A DNA stretch of 64,000 nucleotides from Riptortus pedestris (GCA_019009955.1 CM032231.1:113191001-113255000); one strand, 5' to 3'; numbered from the stretch's first letter, positions 44,485 to 55,449 are shown. A program made the numbers and translations. The notes: generated by a model not told the origin, from the sequence alone.

Positions 44485-44900
44485 ACGGTTTTATTTACAT
44501 GATATATGCAAATATGTTCTTGTGAGCCCCCCCACCCGTCTTGAATTCTTGGACTAAAAAAATTTGTTTGATTGAGACAAAATTTATTCTAATTCATTAT
44601 AAATTACAGTACTAGATATAGTACATAGTTTTCAATAAAATTAATACGTTATATTCTGATATGTTTCAGTTATTGTTTTTCTTTCCGTTGTCTGAAAGAA
44701 AAACAACAGCTGAAAGCTGTTAGCAGAGCGACTGCTTAACATCCGCCAGAAGGGGAAAGATTTCTTATTACCGTTTGTATTTATTCATCAAATACTCACG
44801 GTTGTGTTGTATTAACAGTATGCAGGTTTAGCTATTATTAAAATTCACGTTGGAAATCTGCTTAGTTTACGCTGCCCCTGCGTGACCGATTTTTTTTTGT
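44485..44900 (+). repeat. FAM1 long-form 3' part
   Basis: Shares TTCTTGTGAGCCCCCCC, TTACAGTACTAGATATAG, TTCAGTTATTGTTTTTC, AATACTCACGGTTGTGTTG and the terminal GCTGCCCCTGCGTGACCGA plus T run with the copy at 21230. Confidence 0.8.
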
Positions 44901-44904
44901 ATTT

Positions 44905-45600
44905 TACCTCATCATAGCTCCGCCTTGCTCGAAGTAAACAATACGTCGTGTTTCGGTGTTTTACTTCGGGCAGAAAAATAAAAAAAAAAAGCAGTCAGGG
45001 GACTGCCGGTAGAAGTGAAAACTCCTTTAGCTTTGATCCCTCAATTTTGGCATTGCTGAGAAATTTGTTTTACGAAGTCTTATTTTAAAAATATTTTTAG
45101 TTATTTATCAATAAGTAACAGTTATGTGACAAAAATAATAGTGATAAAAAAAATAAAGTACCACGAGTTGTTTTATTTATCAATATAAAATACTATACAT
45201 AATTATTTCAGTTATTTTACATAAAAGAAAAAAAAATTACATTTCAGAATTATTACAAATGCTTTACAAAAATAAGTTAAGTACACTCAGAAAAATCAAT
45301 TTCTATCCATAATTTCAACAACTCTTCCACCATCATCACCGCCAGCATCATCACCAATTTCTAAAACTGATACAATCGGTATATGGTAGCTAAAGTAGGA
45401 TACAAACAGTTTTGATTCGAATTTATTTAAATATCGGAATTTATTTAAATATTCGAATTTATTTATTTAAATATTCGAATTTATTTAAACTTCGGTTAAA
45501 ATATCTATGAAAGTAAAAATGGTAGATATATAGTATCTGTGAACGAAATTATTCTGGTTTTGTCCTCTTTAAAATGGTATGCGAACGAAAACTCTAGCTA
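44905..45600. other. AT-rich region with an 18-bp tandem block
   Basis: At 45409-45495 ATTTATTTAAATATTCGA is tandemly repeated. Next to it (45300-45380) lies a CATCATCAC-rich patch that gives an Asp/Gly frame on the minus strand (EIGDDAGGDDGGRVVEIMD), probably low-complexity. GCAGTCAGGGGACTGC near 44990 is a short palindrome. Confidence 0.4.
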
Positions 45601-45616
45601 ATTTGGTTCAGGAGTT

Positions 45617-45781
45617 ATGAAGAAAAGAAGTTCCTTTAGCTTTGAGTTGAGTACTAGCGGTGGCGGTGGCGGTGTCGCGATTTCATACTTTTTTCCTCTC
45701 CCGCAAATGCTTCCTTACGGGGTGCACAACGTGCCTAAAGAAGTTTTCACTTCAATTGTAAATAAACTATCAAATGATTAG
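45617..45781 (+). CDS. small open frame with Gly-rich linker, overlapping a duplication
   Basis: 54 codons from ATG 45617. It contains a Ser/Gly run (STSGGGGG) and FFPLPQMLPYGVHNVPKEVF. The segment 45650-45755 is repeated at 45818-45923, where the frame ends differently. No family recognised. Confidence 0.25.
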   Translation: MKKRSSFSFELSTSGGGGGVAISYFFPLPQMLPYGVHNVPKEVFTSIVNKLSND

Positions 45782-45923
45782 GTTATAAAATACCATATGA
45801 TTTTATTTCCAAACCTTAGTACTAGCGGTGGCGGTGGCGGTGTCGCGATTTCATACTTTTTTCCTCTCCCGCAAATGCTTCCTTACGGGGTGCACAACGT
45901 GCCTAAAGAAGTTTTCACTTCAA
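45650..45923. repeat. perfect 106-bp direct duplication
   Basis: 45650-45755 and 45818-45923 are identical over 106 bp (AGTACTAGCGGTGGCGG to TTTTCACTTCAA), offset 168 bp, with about 62 bp of unrelated AT-rich sequence between them. Confidence 0.9.
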
Positions 45924-45974
45924 AAATCAAATATGTAGGTTAGTATTAGAGATAGCGAACAATTCTACAAGTGC

Positions 45975-46300
45975 AGGAAGTTACATTTGCAATAAGATTG
46001 CGTTTATACCAATTTTCGATCAGACTCATAATAACAGAGATATGTTGAATTTTGGTTTTTCCTTATTTTAACACCCCTCCTCTTCCTCCTCCGATTTCAG
46101 CAGTTAGCGCACATCATTTTTCTTTTTACATAAGACGTTTAACATCTAGTTTCGTGAAGTTCAAAAAAAAAACTTTCGACCTCTAGAGGTACAACAGACA
46201 AATACATCTATGAATGATCGATGAACATTTGAAAATAGATGTTGAAAATGGCGCCATGAGTACAACCTCAAAAGCTGATTTCGCTTGAGGGAATTATATT
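45975..46300 (-). repeat. FAM1 fragment
   Basis: TTTGCAATAAGATTG, TTTCGATCAGACTCATAATA, TTTCAGCAGTTAGCGC, ATAAGACGTTTAACATC, ATGAATGATCGATG and GCGCCATGAGTACAACC. It lacks the TA tract. Confidence 0.75.
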
Positions 46301-46430
46301 TAAGACATATCATCATTGTTAGTCGTCAGAAATCATTATGTCCAACTAAAAAAGAAATAAAATGTACCACTATTATCCTCAATTGTTGTTTGACCCACAT
46401 TTAGAAACCTCTCGCCGAGTATAATAGTGA

Positions 46431-46721
46431 CTGTGTCAGCTGTTACTGGCATTTGGCCGTCGGAACTACGTGGTCATGACTCTCAAGAGGAAGCTGAAAC
46501 TAATCCCAGTCTCTGTGGTGAGGACGCCATCACAGCCCGATCATCATGATGACATTGCCGGAGAAAGGTGCCCATTGAATAAAGGTGATTCTGATGATTC
46601 GGTGAAATATTGATTCGTGGCTCGAATCATCAAGTGGTATCGACACATCAACAGAATCAATTTCACTTCCTTCCAAAGATTGCCAACCAACAACTCCGAA
46701 GGGTTTTTGTCAATCATATAG
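46431..46721 (+). pseudogene. coding-like frame with one stop, unrecognised
   Basis: A single frame runs 96 codons with one TGA (46611). Before it: LCQLLLAFGRRNYVVMTLKR, KLKLIPVSVVRTPSQPDHHD and AGERCPLNKGDSDDSVKY. After it: FVARIIKWYRHINRINFTSF and QRLPTNNSEGFLSII. GC is higher than the FAM1 flanks. Other frames are also partly open. It may be a decayed transposon gene or a host pseudogene. Confidence 0.35.
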
Positions 46722-46811
46722 AAGGGATCAACAGATTCATACTTATCTTTTACTATCTGTGTTACCCGTCGTTGATGAGTTGAAATAAAAATGGTTTCCC
46801 GTGGAAATACT

Positions 46812-47349
46812 ATGAATTTGTAAATTAAGCAGATTTCCCACGTGAAGTTTTACAATAGAGAATTCCGCATACTAGTAACAGTAGTAGTAACGAGTCTCTA
46901 AACCAATTTCACGAGAGCCGAACAGTTACGGAAACGGCCTCACTAGCTTTCGGGGGATACTAACGAATAGACCCAACATCAGACGATCTCATCTCGTCCG
47001 TTATCCGCACACACTTAATAAAAAGGCAAATATATCGGTTTATATTCAAGATAGAGAATAAATGTATATAACAAAATATTTATAGTAAATTTAATTTGCA
47101 ATACGACTGGTTCTATACAGTTTTTCGACCCAATGTATAGTAAAGGAGATATGTCGAAAATCCCCCTCCCACTCGTCCGATTTCAGCCATTAACGAACTT
47201 GATCTTTCTTTTTGCATAAATCGAGTAAATATTGAGTTTGGTCATCTCCTGGGTAGGATCGATGGACATTTGAAGACATTTTTCGAAAACCGCATCATGA
47301 GTACGACCTCAATAGCTGATTTCCGCTAAAGCTTAAGGGAAATCTGCTA
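46812..47349 (-). repeat. FAM1 element, short form without TA tract
   Basis: Starts within AAATTAAGCAGATTTCCCAC (GTCCGTC end missing) and ends CTTAAGGGAAATCTGCT. The region TTGAGTTTGGTCATCTCCTGG shows a deletion that removes the TA tract and neighbours. Confidence 0.9.
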
Positions 47350-47419
47350 AAGTACAAATGCTCTGTAACATGAACAGTATAAGTGTTGCCATTCATTTGC
47401 TTAACCCAAGATATAAATT

Positions 47420-47570
47420 AAATTATTTATTAATGCCCACGTTTTGCAGCTAAGGCTAATTGGGACGGGTTATCTACAGGTTTATTTGATGAGTTCATAG
47501 CTAAATAAATTCCTATTGGCAAAGTCGGAAATCGAACTCGGCACTCTAAATTTACTACGTGAGATTAAAT
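47420..47570 (-). mobile_element. tRNA-derived SINE, internally deleted
   Basis: AAGGCTAATTGGGACGGG, GTTATCTACAGG, then box B complement GGAAATCGAACTCGGCAC. The CTAGCCAGGG block is missing. Confidence 0.8.
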
Positions 47571-47639
47571 CCCATCCCTCTTCTCCCCATAGTATTTTCG
47601 TTTAGAAATACAGAATACAAGTTGAGATGAAATCTGGAG

Positions 47640-47910
47640 TGCGTCATGCCAACACGTTTGAAATTAGCTTAATTTACGCAGGCCCTGTGCGTAATATTTT
47701 CAACTAATTAACTAAACTAATTAACTTAACTATAATGTAACTTTTTAGAATTGACCTTACTCGGGGATCCAGCAGGTGGTATATAGAATGGTGGTGGGAG
47801 GTATGAATTGGATCCACTGCACAGGTGAAAGGTGAACCACTGACCCACTCTCTTCCCATACGCCACTTCCTCCACTGTTAGAGATTAGGGATGCACTTCA
47901 TAGTATAAGC
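47640..47910. other. spacer with a FAM1 3' end fragment
   Basis: TTAGCTTAATTTACGCAGGC near 47668 is a decayed FAM1 3' end. No gene seen. Confidence 0.4.
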
Positions 47911-47918
47911 CTTCTAAT

Positions 47919-48545
47919 AGCAGATTTCCCCCAAGGGAAATTCATGCTCAAATGTCCGTCGTAGATCAAGAGAAAGATCAAGTTCGTTAAAGGCTGAAAT
48001 CGGTCAAGTGGGAGGAGGAGAATTCGAAATATCTCGGTTACTATACGTCTGATCGAAAAATGGAATAGAACAAATATCATTGTTATATAAATATTTTCTG
48101 TATCATGAATATTAGCCAAGATATTTGAATTTTATAGCGCTCTAGCGGTGGCGAATCTTATGTGATCGTAACCAAACTCGTTAATGGCTGAAATTGGACA
48201 TGTGAGAGGAGTTGTTTAGAGGGGGCGAATTTCGAAAATTCGAAAGATCACCGTTATTATGCTTCGGATCGAAACATGATACAGAACCAATCTTAATGTA
48301 ATACAATGCTCTATTAATGTTGTTATGTACGTTTTGTCGCTATATTTATTATTGACCGAGGTTTTTGGATTTATTAGTTTTCGGATTTAGGTAAATCCTC
48401 ACTCATACTCTTGTCATATTAATAATAAGCTGTCATATCATGAGCCACTTCTTTCCAAGCTCAAAAAACCAAATATTGTTTTCATTAAACTTTTACTTTG
48501 TGAGATAAATGCATATACGTTCTGTTGACGCTTCAAGTTATAGTT
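47919..48545 (+). repeat. FAM1 element with duplicated internal unit
   Basis: Starts AGCAGATTTCCCCCAAGGG. The block CTGAAATCGG..GGAG..AAATATC occurs twice (near 47992 and 48187), as does TATTAGCC / TATTATTGACC. This shows the long form arose by internal tandem duplication. Confidence 0.75.
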
Positions 48546-48549
48546 AACC

Positions 48550-49205
48550 TTTACTCGATTTTAATATTACTTATTTATGATTAAGTAGTGACGAAGACTA
48601 CTTATCTGAAGACGATCTGCGAGTCATGAAATGGAACTAGTGAAATAAGGAATGAGTGAGTGCTTTTATTTCACGATAAATCAAAGACAGATCTCTTCGC
48701 CATAAAATATTATGAGTGAAGTTGTTGTGAACTTCATCTCCTCTTTATTGGTGGATATTACAATGGGAATAATGCTCAGGAAACATTTCTTTACAAGATA
48801 CAAAACGATGCATTGCTTTTATAGGACCTTTATTATGTGAGTTCCATAGATTAACGTTTGATATGACGTCTTGAGTTAACATTTTACGTTATATACACCA
48901 GAATTTTTATTTGATGAATATGTCATCTTTAATAGTTTTACGGGAACGTATATTCCATAATAGATAAAATAGAACCATAAGGGGTGGGGAGGAGGGTATA
49001 ATCATTTATTTTTCTGTTAGAATGCGATTTATCAAGAAATGTACAATAACCTGTTGGAGTTAAATTACTATCTTGCCAACGTCAGATGCTCAACGAACAA
49101 AGAGATTTACAATCTCTAAACAATTAAACGAATATTATCAAAATAACATGATAACTTAGTTTTAGTTGAATAAATCAATATTCTATATAATTATAAATTT
49201 ATATA
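48550..49205. other. AT-rich sequence, no gene seen
   Basis: No splice-flanked frame and no recognisable repeat ends. Confidence 0.4.
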
Positions 49206-49217
49206 AATATGGTATTA

Positions 49218-49442
49218 ATTTATTTATAATAACGTCCACTTTTTTGCAACTAAGGCTAATTGGGGCGGGGTATCTACAGGTTATCACCCTTTTCTAGCCA
49301 GGGTGGGGCTAAGGATTTTATTTAATGAATTCCGTCACTAAATAATTTCCTGTTGCCCGGGCGGGAATCGAACTCGCCACTCTAGGTTTACCATGTGAGA
49401 TTAAGGCCAAAAATTTAACACACATGGCTAACCTGAGCTCCT
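49218..49442 (-). mobile_element. tRNA-derived SINE with target duplication
   Basis: Full body and head (GCGGGAATCGAACTCGCC; GGCTAACCTGAGCTCC). Flanked by AATATGGTATTA at 49206-49217 and 49443-49454. Confidence 0.95.
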
Positions 49443-49604
49443 AATATGGTATTATATTTAAATCTAAGACTTAAATACAACAGCAAACTATGCAAATTTA
49501 ATTTATATTTAGGATTCAAATGCAGAGACTATTTTAATATATATAATTGAAATTTCAATAATGCGGAATATATTAATTTATTTAATTGAATCTATATATT
49601 CTTT

Positions 49605-49626
49605 ACTTAACTGATCTATGGCGGAA

Positions 49627-49667
<41 letters not shown>

Positions 49668-50050
49668 AAAAAAAAATGAAAACCTCAAATGATTATTGAA
49701 GTCACGAGAAAATATAATACCGAAGGGTAACTATACTAACGGCTACATCTTATGCAAGACCTTCCACTTGCAGAGTCAGAGTCTGGCATGTAAAGTATGG
49801 CGGGTCAAGTTAGCTGATTTATATCGATCTTTCATGAAATAACAATATATCGGTTATCCTCAATGAAGTGTAATCATACTTCGTAAGTCATTCTCTGACT
49901 AGCACGGCTAGTGGAAGGTCCTTTAAAACGATGTAGCCCTTAGTTTTGTTACCATTTTGCAATATATTTTCTCCTGGTGAGAAATAAAAATGATTTTAAT
50001 AATCATTTCAGGTTTTAGTTTTTTCCTCGACTTTCTACCATAGATTAACT
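49605..50050. mobile_element. TIR element with ATGGCGGAAG ends and a poly(A) tract
   Basis: Left end GATCTATGGCGGAAGGT, a 47-bp A tract (49630-49676), AAAACCTCAAATGATTATTG. The right end is its imperfect complement (AATAATCATTTCAGGTTTTAG, then ACTTTCTACCATAGATT). Interior complementary blocks CTTCCACTTGCAGAG / CTAGTGGAAGGTCC also pair. A truncated copy is at 41885. Confidence 0.7.
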
Positions 50051-50214
50051 AACTGGAGTTTAATAGGTCATATATTCACTATATATTCTTGTTAAATAAA
50101 TAATTTTTGTAATAATTGGTTGTATTTTTCTTTATTTCTTCAGCACCCGATGATGGGGGCGGGATTTCGAAAGGCCTTGTCTTTTTATATATTACCAAAT
50201 TTATTAACAGAGTA

Positions 50215-50877
50215 ATGTGTAATAATTATTGTTCTACAGAAGTTCATTCTAACTCTATCATGTATATTCACCGAGATATTTAGATTATTTTGTGTTCAGT
50301 ATTAAGTAAACCCCCACTCGTCCACAGGACATAAAAATAAGCTGTTAAATCATAAAATCATAAACGAGTTTATTCTAAGTTTATATACCAAATGTAGTTT
50401 TCAAAAGACCTTTATTACGCGTGATTCATGCAAATTAGTAGTGTGATGACGCCATCAATTATCAATTTGCGTTCTAACTCGAAAATGTTTATTCGATCTA
50501 TACCATACTCGATATTTAAACTTTTCTGAAAACAGAAAAGATCATATTTGTTATCGGCTGAAATCGGACATGGGATAGTGAGGGTTTAGAGGTTGCGGGT
50601 TTCTAAAGTTCAAAATATACCCGTTATTATTAGTGGGATTGTAAAATGTTATAGAAAGAATCTTGTTAAATAATTGGTGCTTTACAATTGTTGTTCTATG
50701 CATTTTTTGAGAAATACAAATCGAGTTCGTCGTATTGTTTTTGGCCCTCAGTAACCCCTCTCCACGCCCTCACCCCTCCTACTCATTGGTTCTTTGAATA
50801 GAAATAGGGAATATGTAGTGATATGAGGTCCCAAGTCTGCTTAGCTTACGCAACCCCTGCGTGATGGACTTTTTTTC
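50215..50877 (+). repeat. FAM1 long-form 3' part
   Basis: CCGAGATATTTAGATTATTT, then long-form blocks (CCCCACTCGTCC, ACCAAATGTAGTTTTC, CTCGATATTTAAACTTTTC) to TTACGCAACCCCTGCGTG, ATGGAC and T7. Confidence 0.8.
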
Positions 50878-51044
50878 TGATCCTTCAGTAATCCTGCATT
50901 TCTACTCTTCCGATATTGAGTGATAACAACTTGATTCAGAAGGTCTAAGTCTTAAATGGCATGGTCATAAGTAGTACTTTCTATGACAATTCGATAAATT
51001 AGGATCAAAATTATTTTTTGGAGCCATGAAAATACAAACCTGTA

Positions 51045-51092
<48 letters not shown>

Positions 51093-51093
<1 letters not shown>

Positions 51094-51859
51094 TAGCGGA
51101 CCCGACAGACATGATATTTCATGATTAGGATATTAAATTTCATGATATTATGTTTAAAACAGACGTTTGCCTACAAAAACAAATAGAAAATGAAATATCG
51201 GGAATTTTTTATTCAGGCCTCCCTTATAACCCCCACTCCCATTCGAACCTAAAAGATTTAATATAGCTTATAATCATGGAAGAATAAATGCTAATTTACG
51301 TATAGAGTTTTGTTATGTTCGGTTCAATCGTTAGTGGCCAATAAAATTGTTGGTTCCCACTTTAATTTTTTAGTGTATATCTAGTTCATACTTTGTTATA
51401 CGACAAAAGTGAATATAACAAAAGTCCGTCACGCAGGGGCAGCGTAAACTAAGCAGATTTCCCACGTGAAGTTATACAATAGAGAAATTTCACGAGAGCC
51501 TTGCCAGTCAAGGAAACGGCCGAACTAGCTTTTGGAGGGAAAGTAACTCTCGTCCGTTAGGCACCCAGATTTAATAATAATGCAAATATCTCGGTTAATA
51601 TTCAAAATAGAGAAAAAAATGTATATAACAAGATTTATAGTAATTTAATTTGCAATAAGAGTGATTCTGTACAATCATTCGATCCGACGTATATTAACAG
51701 AGGTATTTCGAATTTTCGAAAATCCTCCCCTCTAAACCCCCCCCTCTCACTGGCCCGATTTCAGCCGTTAACGAACTTGATCTTTCTTTTTACATAAAAC
51801 GACTAAATATTGAGTTTGGTAACGATTAAACAAAAATTGCGCCCGCTAGAGCGTTAACA

Positions 51860-51930
<71 letters not shown>

Positions 51931-52291
51931 ACAGATTTGACCGGACCTCATTGTCGTCAACTAGTAGGTAGGATCGATGGACATTTGAAGAAAAATTTCG
52001 ATAATTCCATCATGAGTACAACCTCAATAGCTGATTTTCCTTAAGGGAAATCTGCTAAAAGTTACTCTAAATAACAAAATAAACAATTTTTATCCTTTGC
52101 ATATTTGCCGATAAACCAATAGGAAACGAAATATCACTGTTTTTAATTTTAGGCCCCACTCCTGCTTCATCTGCCACGCTGATTTGTGAATCTAAACTAT
52201 CCAGGGTGTCACCCAAACTCATACAAAAAAAATCATTCAAATTGGTCCAGCCGTTTAGGAGGAGTTTGGTGACATACACAGAATACAGTAG
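51093..52291 (-). mobile_element. non-autonomous Helitron, copy H3, both ends visible
   Basis: In element sense the 5' end is TCTACTGTATTCTG (52291 downward) and the 3' end is GTCGGGTCCGCTAG followed by T (51093), matching TC..CTRR rules. It is a different subfamily from H1/H2 but shares the CCTCCCTTATAACCCCCACTC unit. A FAM1 copy is inserted at 51424-52056. Confidence 0.85.
51424..52056 (-). repeat. FAM1 element inserted in Helitron H3
   Basis: Complete, from GTCCGTCACGCAGGGGC to TTAAGGGAAATCTGCT. TA tract at 51867-51925. The host unit reads ATAACAAAAGTTACTC elsewhere; here AAAA lies on both sides of the insert, so either a 4-bp AAAA duplication or A bases carried by the element. Confidence 0.95.

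Positions 52292-52296
<5 letters not shown>

Positions 52297-52354
<58 letters not shown>
52297..52354. repeat. TA microsatellite next to Helitron 5' end
   Basis: Pure (TA)n, adjoining the H3 5' end. H3 is therefore flanked by TA repeats on both sides. Confidence 0.95.
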
Positions 52355-52357
<3 letters not shown>

Positions 52358-52359
52358 AT

Positions 52360-52675
52360 AGCAATGCATGTGGAGCACCTAACGAACCATGGGCTATCCT
52401 CGCCTGAAATGCATTGCAGCTGCATATGCATCAGAGATGGAGCTGTAAATGCAGGCTAGCCGGCGTTAGTAGAACCATTGCACTAATTAGAAGGCCGGCA
52501 TAGCAGAATCGGGCCACCACAGCCCACAACACCATTATTTACAGATTAATTCTCCCACGGTCTAGCTCCCCCGATCCTGTCTCTCTCATACCCCACATGC
52601 TCTGCTCCTGCCCCATATATTTGAATCAATAGGTACCATATGCCCCCATCAAAATCCGTAACTAGGGATGTAACA
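52360..52675. other. GC-richer island, no assigned gene
   Basis: Contains ATGCATTGCAGCTGCATATGC (overlapping palindromes) and GCCGGC blocks. A 32-codon plus-strand frame from ATG at about 52362 (SPEMHCSCICIRDGAVNAG at its end) is too short to call. Confidence 0.3.
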
Positions 52676-53100
52676 CTTGCGTAAACGAACGGGCCTAGGC
52701 TAACTAAACGAACAGGTTCCCCACGTGCTGAAATGACGTGATGATGATGATGTCATCTAATGATCTCATCTCACCATTTTTTCCCTATTTGTCTCGTAAT
52801 AAGACTTCAAAGTGGTAATGAAAAGTGTTTAGTAACTCAGTTGCACTAGTAAAAATCGGATGAAAGAACTCAGTTTACATTGGAGTTAATGAAAAAAAAA
52901 AAAAAAAAGTATTTGACGGCAACGACAGAAAATTAAATTTTTAACAAGACTGATATCCATGATTCTGTATTTTACAACTTTTACAATAATCCTTTTTTTT
53001 TTTCGTCCGACTTTGACAATTAATGAACTTTATCTTTTGCTTTACACAAATCGGCTAAATATCATTTAAAAAGTGTGGCCTCAAGAGCATATAATTCATT
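52675..53100 (-). repeat. FAM1 variant subfamily, decayed
   Basis: GCGTAAACGAACGGGCC, CCCCACGTGCTGAAATGACG, GATGTCATC, then CCGACTTTGACAATTAATGA and AATCGGCTAAATATCA. Same variant as at 35899. Confidence 0.6.
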
Positions 53101-53176
53101 AATAAAATCGTAAAAACATTTATGGATACATCTCACACGGTCTGACGAAAACATTACAAGGTCAAGATTTGGGCTG

Positions 53177-53402
53177 GTTTCCATCATCAACGGAAGGATA
53201 AGAATGGTCAAACCAACTCCACTCTTATCAATTCCTTCATTAGCAGTCGAGTACTTTCGGGGCGAACCGCCACCTCTTCAGTGATCTAGATCTAGTACCT
53301 ATTCAGGCGAGATCTCCGGTTCCCCTCGATAGTACACTTCTTTTAATAAAATAATTGATACGGCGTGATTTGACCTTTCTTATCCTACCGTTGACAGTAC
53401 GT
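53177..53402. mobile_element. small TIR element (MITE)
   Basis: TCAACGGAAGGATAAGAATGG at the left pairs with CTTTCTTATCCTACCGTTGA at the right, and the arms extend about 33 bp with several mismatches. Interior ATCAATTCC/AATTGAT also pair. No clear target duplication. Confidence 0.55.
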
Positions 53403-53499
53403 AGTATTTATGCTTTGACTAAGGGTTCAAGCATTGAGAAAAGTGGTGGATTTACTGAATGAGGAAAACCAATATGCACATGACATAGTTAATATTGAA

Positions 53500-53760
53500 G
53501 TTAACGGTAAAATGAATAGGGCAACAATTATAGAACACTATATGCTCAAGAAGATGTGTTATATAACTCATTAACTCAAAATACGAACACATTTATATAT
53601 TTATTTTATTTTACCACTCCTATCCAACACATCTTTCTCCCTGTTCCGGATTCAGCCATTTAACTAACTTAATCTTTAATTTCACTTAAAGCGTTTAATC
53701 ATCAAGCTTGGTAACGAACAATCGAACATTTCGGCCGTCACCTCACCAATATATATAAAC
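53500..53760 (-). repeat. FAM1 fragment, strongly decayed
   Basis: GATTCAGCCATTTAACTAAC, TTTAATCATCAAGCTTGGTA, CGAACAATCGAACATTTCGG and a short TA/CA run preserve the FAM1 core order. Confidence 0.6.
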
Positions 53761-53969
53761 ACACACCCATAGACGATACAGAATTTTTAAAGGCTTGGCT
53801 AGAACCATCATATATTTGGAAATGCACGTTCTGAAATATGCGTGTTTTCTCGCTAAACCTGAAGTTGTAGGCTCGTTGTCGCTTTTATTTGTTGATGGAC
53901 TCAACATATAGAATTCTTAGTCCCAGTACTATTTAGAAAAAATGTATTCACCTGTAGAGTAGTGATCAC

Positions 53970-54450
53970 ATACGATAATTTATAGTAATGTCAATTAAAT
54001 GTAATTAGATAGCCTTCAAGAATCTGTTAGATGTCTAGCTTTCCATTATTTTGGACTTGCAACTCAGAGGTAAGAAAAGAAAGTCTCTGAAAGTAAACGC
54101 ATTATCGGGCGTGTACAATCGGACTGGCAAATACTTCGCAGCTGTTTTGCTATACTATGGATGGGAGGCGAAGCATCTGGAGGAGGCGGCGTGTAACGAC
54201 AAATAGCCTGAGACTAGTGTATTCGTACACGGCTGATAAGAGAGCCAATTGCTATGAGAGAGCGTGTGTGTCGAATGTAGAGCTCCTCGCACTGATAAAC
54301 ATGCTCTAATTAGTAGAACACTAGTTCTATTTCTGGGTCATACTCTCCTTCGTTTGGAGATAGTATGCTAGCTGCTCTAGCCGTTTCACCCCTAGGCACC
54401 GGCGAGGCTCAGGATACGAAACCTAACAGACTGGATATAAGTAATGACTG
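53970..54450. other. GC-richer island with overlapping plus-strand open frames
   Basis: A 55-codon frame ending at about 54210 contains VNALSGVYNRTGKYFAAVLL and GWEAKHLEEAACNDK. Another from ATG at about 54160 runs 50 codons (SYTADKRANCYERACV). CTCAGAG/GTAAGA near 54072 is a strong donor-like site. No family recognised. Coding is possible, but GC-richness alone lengthens chance frames. Confidence 0.3.
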
Positions 54451-54515
54451 GGGCATATGTGGGCTGCAACCTGCCCGCTGTAAGATTTGATCCGGCCCGC
54501 GAGACATTTAAACCC
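54450..54515 (+). mobile_element. hAT element end fragment
   Basis: GGGGCATATGTGGGCTGCAA and TCCGGCCCGCGAGACATTTA resemble the GGCCCG-rich ends of the hAT MITE at 4511. Too short to classify further. Confidence 0.45.
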
Positions 54516-54531
54516 CAATTAAACAAAACGC

Positions 54532-55112
54532 TGCGTAAACTAAGCATATTTCCCACGTGAAATTTTCCAATATAAACATTTCACGAGCGCCAAACAGTTT
54601 CGGAAAGGCCTGAACTAGCTTTTGCCTGAAACTCACGACTAGGACCGAAGCTACCCGATCACATCTCGCCCGTTATGTGCACACACATAATATAATAATA
54701 TCTAGGTTAATATTCAAGATAGAGAATAAATGTATATAAGGGGCTCAGGTTAGCCATGTGAGTTAAAACGTTGACCTTACTAAACGTACGTTGACGAGCT
54801 ATAAAATAAAATCCTCAGTCCCACCCTGGCTAGAAAAGGGTGACCTGTAGATAACCCTTCCCAATTAGCCATTGTAGCAAAAAGTGGAGGTAAAGAAATA
54901 ATAATAATAAAAAATGTATATAACAATATTAATAGTAAATGTAATTTGCAATAAGACTGGTTCTATACAATTTTCAATCTGGCGTATAGGAACGGAAATA
55001 TTTCGAATTTTCGGAAATCCCCCCTCTAAACTCCCCTTCCCTCTTGTCCGATTTTAGCCATTAACGAACTTGATCTTTCCTTTTAAATAAAACGTTTAAA
55101 TATCAAGTTTGG
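54532..55112 (-). repeat. FAM1 element split by a SINE
   Basis: Starts CTGCGTAAACTAAGCATATTTC and runs to TCAAGTTTGGTAATC (3' part missing). The SINE at 54740-54911 interrupts it in GAATAAATGTATATAA. Confidence 0.85.
54740..54911 (+). mobile_element. tRNA-derived SINE with 12-bp target duplication
   Basis: Starts GGGGCTCAGGTTAGCCATG, has lost part of box B, ends in AATAATAATAA. Flanked by AAATGTATATAA at 54728-54739 and 54912-54923. Confidence 0.95.
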
Positions 55113-55129
55113 TAATCTGTTCATCTGGA

Positions 55130-55440
55130 CTTCGTACATCCAGTTTTGAAGAGGTCATCTTAGCCATGCTTGGAGATGCATTCAAGAAGAGCTATTCATT
55201 TGTACCTTCCTCTATATCCGCGATCATAACTTCTAGTTCTCTATTTCAATCTTAAACCGCGTTGTCTGCAATTAGGATGTGCCAGATTCTAAACCCAAGC
55301 CTCCGCAAGTCTCGGGTCATCTAATCAGCTCTGCAAGGTCTACCCCATTTCCTCACCCACTTGTTCATCCTCAATCTCTGCTTCCTCCTCATTGCGATAA
55401 CTGCTTTCTCTTAAGTCTTAAACCCCATCTACATATTAAT
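55130..55440 (-). pseudogene. decayed coding-like stretch, acidic
   Basis: Minus-strand frames show SSYRNEEEAEIEDEQVGEEM, then stops, and farther on EVMIADIEEGTNE and NASPSMAKMTSSKLDVRSPD separated by stops or shifts. This suggests a broken coding sequence of unknown origin. Confidence 0.25.
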
Positions 55441-55449
55441 TATCCTCAT

